Of a stretch of DNA of 64,000 nucleotides, positions 60,158-64,000 are shown one piece after another. The first letter of the stretch is position 1. Each line of letters starts with the position of its first letter. The position numbers and the translations under genes were made by a program. Below the pieces are notes generated by a model that worked only from the letters and a program-made list of their open reading frames with translations, did not search any database and had not been told where the DNA came from. The DNA comes from Cephalotrichum gorgonifer. Taxonomy: Eukaryota; Ascomycota; Sordariomycetes; Microascales; Microascaceae. The DNA is taken from positions 305,328-369,327 of the forward strand of contig ONZQ02000009.1 in the NCBI GenBank assembly GCA_900312665.1. Reading direction: 5' to 3'.

Positions 60158-61293
60158 AGCCGTCCAGATACCCGATGCGCTCTTCTGTAGAGTAGTGTCT
60201 ATGAATTGAAATGACAGAAAGAAGCTCTTATAAGAATACGTACGCTGTATCATCCCAGCCCGGCGGTTCGGGAACGCACACGTACATTAGTTCTTGTATT
60301 TCAGCCCTATTAGGCCCCCTCTCTTTCCGTCTTGAGGAATGACATTGAACATTACACCTTTTTTGTTCTTCACCTGATGGAACGGCTCATATGTGAACCC
60401 AGTACCTACGTAGTAGACTTGAGCCCTCAAGTGTGATCTTGATCCTATTTGACCTCTGACTTTGGCAAACCCTCGAGAGCCCAACCTTTGACCAATCAAT
60501 ATGAAGCTCATGTGGATCATTAATCGACCTCTACAGAGTGCGACTACTGAGTTTTGAAGCTGCAGCTTTGTTGCTGGATGATATCGACTTTTGCTGGAGT
60601 GTGGCTTTGACGTCTGAACGCCCTTACTCCTCGACTATTAGATGCAAGTTTCCCCGACATCATAATATCACTATATGAAAGAATAAGAATCTAGTTTTTC
60701 AATGATTATATGCATAGTTACAGCTGAGTGCGAAATCGGCTTCCTCGCCATCATACTCTTTTAGAATGTTTCGCACGCACGGGCCTGATGTATACAGTGT
60801 ATATAATGTCAAATATGTATATAGTACTCGGAATGTTCGCAGTTGCACGGATATACATCTCCCGGAACCCGAAATGGGAAACTCAGATTCCGGCCAGTAC
60901 GATTCACATGATATTGCACCTGATTTCCTAGTTGCAGCGGAACAAAGTTATTGCATCCCTCCAATGTTAAGACTTAGCCTAGAGCAGTGCCATACTAAAT
61001 TATTATATTGTTTTCATTGCTCTTAAAGAAAGACTTCTAGAGGGACAGTTTAACGGTTTGAAGGCTATGCATAATGGCTAGAATATCAAGGCACATTGCA
61101 TTTCGTCTGCATGGATGTAAGGCTGCCTTGCCTGCGGCTGAGGTTGGGCTGCGACCGACGACTGACCCCACCCAGCGCAATGTCGACAGCGTTTGAGAGC
61201 GTTCTCGTATCATTCTCACTGCACATATGATGCTCAAGGCGCGGAAACGAATCTCAAAATCTGGCGATTTTCTTGCAACCCGACGAGCCTATC
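60158..61293. other. Intergenic region before the NLR gene
   Basis: Holds the WD40 3' region and the NLR 5' region. A 77-codon minus-strand frame (60287-60520) and an 86-codon plus-strand frame (60766-61026) show no known family. Confidence 0.5.
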
Positions 61294-64000
61294 ATGGCCG
61301 ATTCCGGAAGCGCCCGTTTGCCGATCGAGCGCCATCCGCGGCGGCCGGCTACTCGTCGCGACTTCGAGATCGCCATCATCTGCGCCCTCACCCTCGAGGC
61401 CGACGCCGTCGACGCCCTCTTCGACTACTGCTGGGATGATGACGGCCCGCCCTACGACAAAGCCCCCGGTGATCCCAATGCCTACTCCACTGGCGCCATC
61501 GGCCGCCATAACGTCGTCCTCGCGCGTATGAGTGGCATGGGGAAAGCCAATGCAGCAGCGGTCGCGGCCAACTGCCGGGCAAGCTTTCCCAACATCAAGC
61601 TTGCCGTTATAGTAGGGGTCTGCGGTGCTGTTCCCTTCGACCCCCATGGTGGCGAGATCGTGCTAGGCGATGTCATCATTAGCGACGGTGTCGTCCAGTA
61701 CGATCTAGGCAGGCAGCTTCCCGAGCGCTTTATGCGCAAGGACACGCTGCTAGACTCTCTAGGCAGGCCTAATGCTGAGATTCGCTCGCTGCTAGCAAAG
61801 CTAAAGGGCCGCCGTGGCCGGAAGATGTTGCGAGATAAGATTGCCACGTATATGAATGTGCTTCAGGCCGAGCCAGACCTGGTAGCGGAGTATCCGGGTA
61901 TCAAATATGATAGGCTGTTCGAAGCGGCATATCGCCACATCGCTGATGGGGAATCGTGTGACGAATGCGGTTGTGCCGGATCTCTAGTGCCACGCAGACG
62001 CCTTGAGCAGGACAGTCCGGTGCCTGCCGTGCACTTCGGCTTGATCGCGTCAGGCGACACGGTGATGAAATCAGGCGAAGAGCGAGATGCCATCGCACGC
62101 CAGGACAACATAGTGGGCTTCGAGATGGAAGGCGCAGGGGTATGGGATATCTTCCCGTGTGTGGTGATCAAGGGCGCCTGCGACTACGCGGACAGCCACA
62201 AGACCAAGGCCTGGCAGCGGTACGCGGCGGCGACGGCGGCAGCATGCATGAAGGCTTTTTTGGACCACTGGGTGCCTTCGTCGTCTTCACAGTCTGGTGC
62301 GATATCCTGCTAGGAAAGAGAGGTCTGTCAGAGAGTTTGCTAATTTGGTTAGGGCTACGTCCTGTCCTAGAGCAAGCGACTGGACCTTGGTGTAGGTATA
62401 TCGGTTGTTAATCCAATTTTGAATCGAGTCATGCTTATAAGGGCCTAGTTCTTGTTCCGTACCCAAGAAACGACACCTTCATCGGCCGCACGGCCATCCT
62501 GGAAAAGTTACAACAACTGCCACTCAAGTCTGCCTCACAGGCGAGAGTCTCGCTCTTCGGCCTTGGCGGCATCGGGTGAGTCGGTTCCGCCAAGTGCTGC
62601 TCGTCGCTAATCATAAGCAGGAAGACGCAAATAGCGCTAGAGTATACATATTGGCTCCAGGGGACGCACCCGGATGTGTCGGTCTTCTGGGTCCACGCAA
62701 GCAATGCACAACGGTTTCGTCAGTCGTTCGCTTCCATCGCGCTTGAGTGCCGTATCCCCGGCTATGACAATCCCAAGGCAGATATGCTGCTGTTAGTGAA
62801 GGAGTGGTTAGAAAGGAAGGATCGACAGTGTTGGCTTATGGTCCTTGACAACGCCGATGATGCACAGCTTTTCTTCCCGTCGACTCGAGAACCCGAGCAG
62901 GCCAACAGTATCAGCCAAGATGAACACCTGGGGCAGTACATCCCGGAGTGTGCTCATGGTTCAATTCTCATCACAACTAGGAACAAGCAGGCAGGCCTGA
63001 AGCTCGCTAAGAGGCCACCTCTCGAGATCGGTAGGATGAACGATGACGAGTCAGAACAGCTCCTTCGCACCAATCTTGGAGGACAGGACGTCGCTACCGA
63101 CGAACTACTAATACTTTCTTATCGACTGGAGCATCTCCCGCTGGCGCTCGTCCAAGCCACTGCATACATCGAAGCGAACACCATAGCGGTCGGCGAGTAT
63201 CTCCGTATCTTAGACAAGAGCGACCAGGACCTCGTAGGCCTACTTAGCGAGGAATTCGAGACGGTTGGGAGGGACTCGAAGACTCCTCGTGCGATAGCGG
63301 AAACATGGATTATTTCGTTTGATCAGATCCAGCGGCAGAACCCCTTCTCGGGCGAGCTACTCTCGCTTATGAGCTTTTTCGACCGACAGGCGATTCCTGT
63401 AGAATTCCTAGCTTTCTACAACGAACATCAGCGTCAAGACGAACGTGGGGAAATGCAGCTCCAAAAGGCACTCGGCATCCTCAAGGCATTTTCTTTCGTG
63501 ACTACGGGGAAGGACCAGAGTCTAGACGTCCACCGGCTAGTGCAGTTAGTATCGCGGAAGTGGCTTGCAAGGGAGAAGAGGATGAAGCATTTCACCGACC
63601 AGGCGCTTTTAGCGGTATCACGTGCTTACCCGTTTGGCAACTATGAGAACTGGGTGACATGTAGGAGATACCTTCCGCATGCATATGCTGTACTGGAGTT
63701 TGAAGGTTCTGGGTTGAAGGATGAGAAGGCAGCGAAGGCTTCTCTTCTACATAATGTTGCAGGCTTCTGTATTTCCCAGGGGCAGTGGGAGGATGCGGAG
63801 AGGCTCCAGGCTGAGGCTGTGGACCTAAGAAGAAATGTGCTCGGGGCCGATCATCCCTCGACGCTGACCAGCATGGCCAACCTTGCGTCGACACTTTGGA
63901 ACCAGGGCCAGTGGGAGGAGGCCGAGAGGCTGGATGTGCAGGTGATGGAGATGAGCAAGACGAAGCTCGGGGCCGATCATCCCGATACGCTGACCAGCAT
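61294..64000 (+). CDS. Fungal NLR: PNP-like domain, NB-ARC, TPR (3' end outside window)
   Basis: STAND/NLR-type receptor of the class linked to non-self recognition and heterokaryon incompatibility in fungi. Exons 61294-62296, 62449-62575 and 62621-64000 (open at the window edge) give more than 830 residues. Residues about 24-325 are a purine-nucleoside-phosphorylase-like domain: RDFEIAIICALTLEADAV, VIVGVCGAVPFDPHGGE, FEMEGAGVWDIFPCVVIKG. NB-ARC motifs follow: FLVPYPRNDTFIGR, P-loop GLGGIGKT (about 372-379), Walker B CWLMVLDNADD, GSILITTRN, LEHLPLALVQA and an MHD-like LDVHRLVQLV. Then come 42-residue TPR units with GQWE(E/D)AERL and LGADHP cores. The first donor GTGCGA is weak; reading through it ends at a TAG at 62311-62313. 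The second intron is only 45 nt and splits the P-loop Gly codon. Confidence 0.9.
63741..64000 (+). repeat. 126-bp TPR-coding tandem repeats
   Basis: Units start at 63741, 63867 and 63993 (cut by the edge), exactly 126 bp or 42 codons apart. CTCGGGGCCGATCATCC is identical in the first two. Protein units share GQWE(E/D)AERL and LGADHP(S/D)TLTS. More units probably follow beyond the window. Confidence 0.85.

Noticed and set aside
60287..60520. 77-codon minus-strand frame before the NLR gene
   Set aside because: Composition is protein-like, but no family is recognised and no exon connects to it; recorded only as a possible relic.
5541..62000. Scattered GTTCGAA-like strings considered as tRNA B boxes
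   Set aside because: Most lie inside exons or lack an A box and a pairing acceptor stem at the right distance; only the 12.2 kb case was kept, at low confidence.
1..64000. CRISPR arrays, operons, insertion sequences, rRNA operons, secondary-metabolite cluster
   Set aside because: The window is eukaryotic; no direct-repeat/spacer array, transposase frame, rRNA-like block or backbone enzyme (PKS, NRPS, terpene synthase) was found.

Overview
The window is nuclear DNA from a filamentous ascomycete, most likely a Sordariomycete-type Pezizomycotina; the order cannot be fixed from the sequence alone. The evidence is GC-rich protein-coding genes with short introns (45-257 nt, GT..AG, CTAAC/CTGAC-like branch sites near the acceptor), fungal-type proteins throughout, a fungal NLR gene, and a few almost pure A+T islands (about 14.2-14.5, 21.0-21.2, 36.0-36.1 and 56.5-56.9 kb) of the kind left by repeat-induced point mutation (RIP). 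One 20-N assembly gap lies at 16428-16447.

Layout: 0-3.5 kb has no convincing gene. 3.5-11.2 kb is a housekeeping block: a small single-pass membrane/coiled-coil protein, the proteasome deubiquitinase UBP6, the RNA-processing subunit LSM7, the mitochondrial carrier RIM2 and the sorting nexin SNX3. 11.2-17.3 kb is a gene desert with an AT island, the N gap and many copies of a GTAC-type motif. 17.3-23.3 kb carries a Zn2Cys6 transcription factor, another gene-poor stretch with paired inverted repeats, and an LSB5-like VHS-GAT adaptor. 24-38.7 kb holds a peroxisomal-type acyl-CoA synthetase, O-acetylhomoserine sulfhydrylase (MET17/cysD), a MARVEL-type tetraspan protein, threonine synthase (THR4), EMC7 and a WW-domain protein. 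39.7-55.5 kb holds PNS1, a Rab4-like GTPase, the O-mannosyltransferase PMT2 and a 2,179-residue SANT-domain corepressor (SNT1). 57-60.2 kb is a WD40 protein with an acidic tail. 61.3 kb to the right edge is a PNP-NB-ARC-TPR NLR gene that runs out of the window.

The genes do not form a biosynthetic cluster. Most are conserved single-copy housekeeping genes, often head-to-head (LSM7/RIM2, THR4/EMC7, PNS1/RAB, PMT2/SNT1) or tail-to-tail. MET17 and THR4 act on neighbouring branches of homoserine metabolism. EMC7 and PMT2 both act in the ER on membrane and secretory proteins. SNX3, LSB5 and the Rab GTPase act in endosomal traffic. The accessory part is the right end, where the NLR follows an AT-rich block. 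All gene models were spliced by hand from reading-frame continuity and splice signals; no transcript or database evidence was available.
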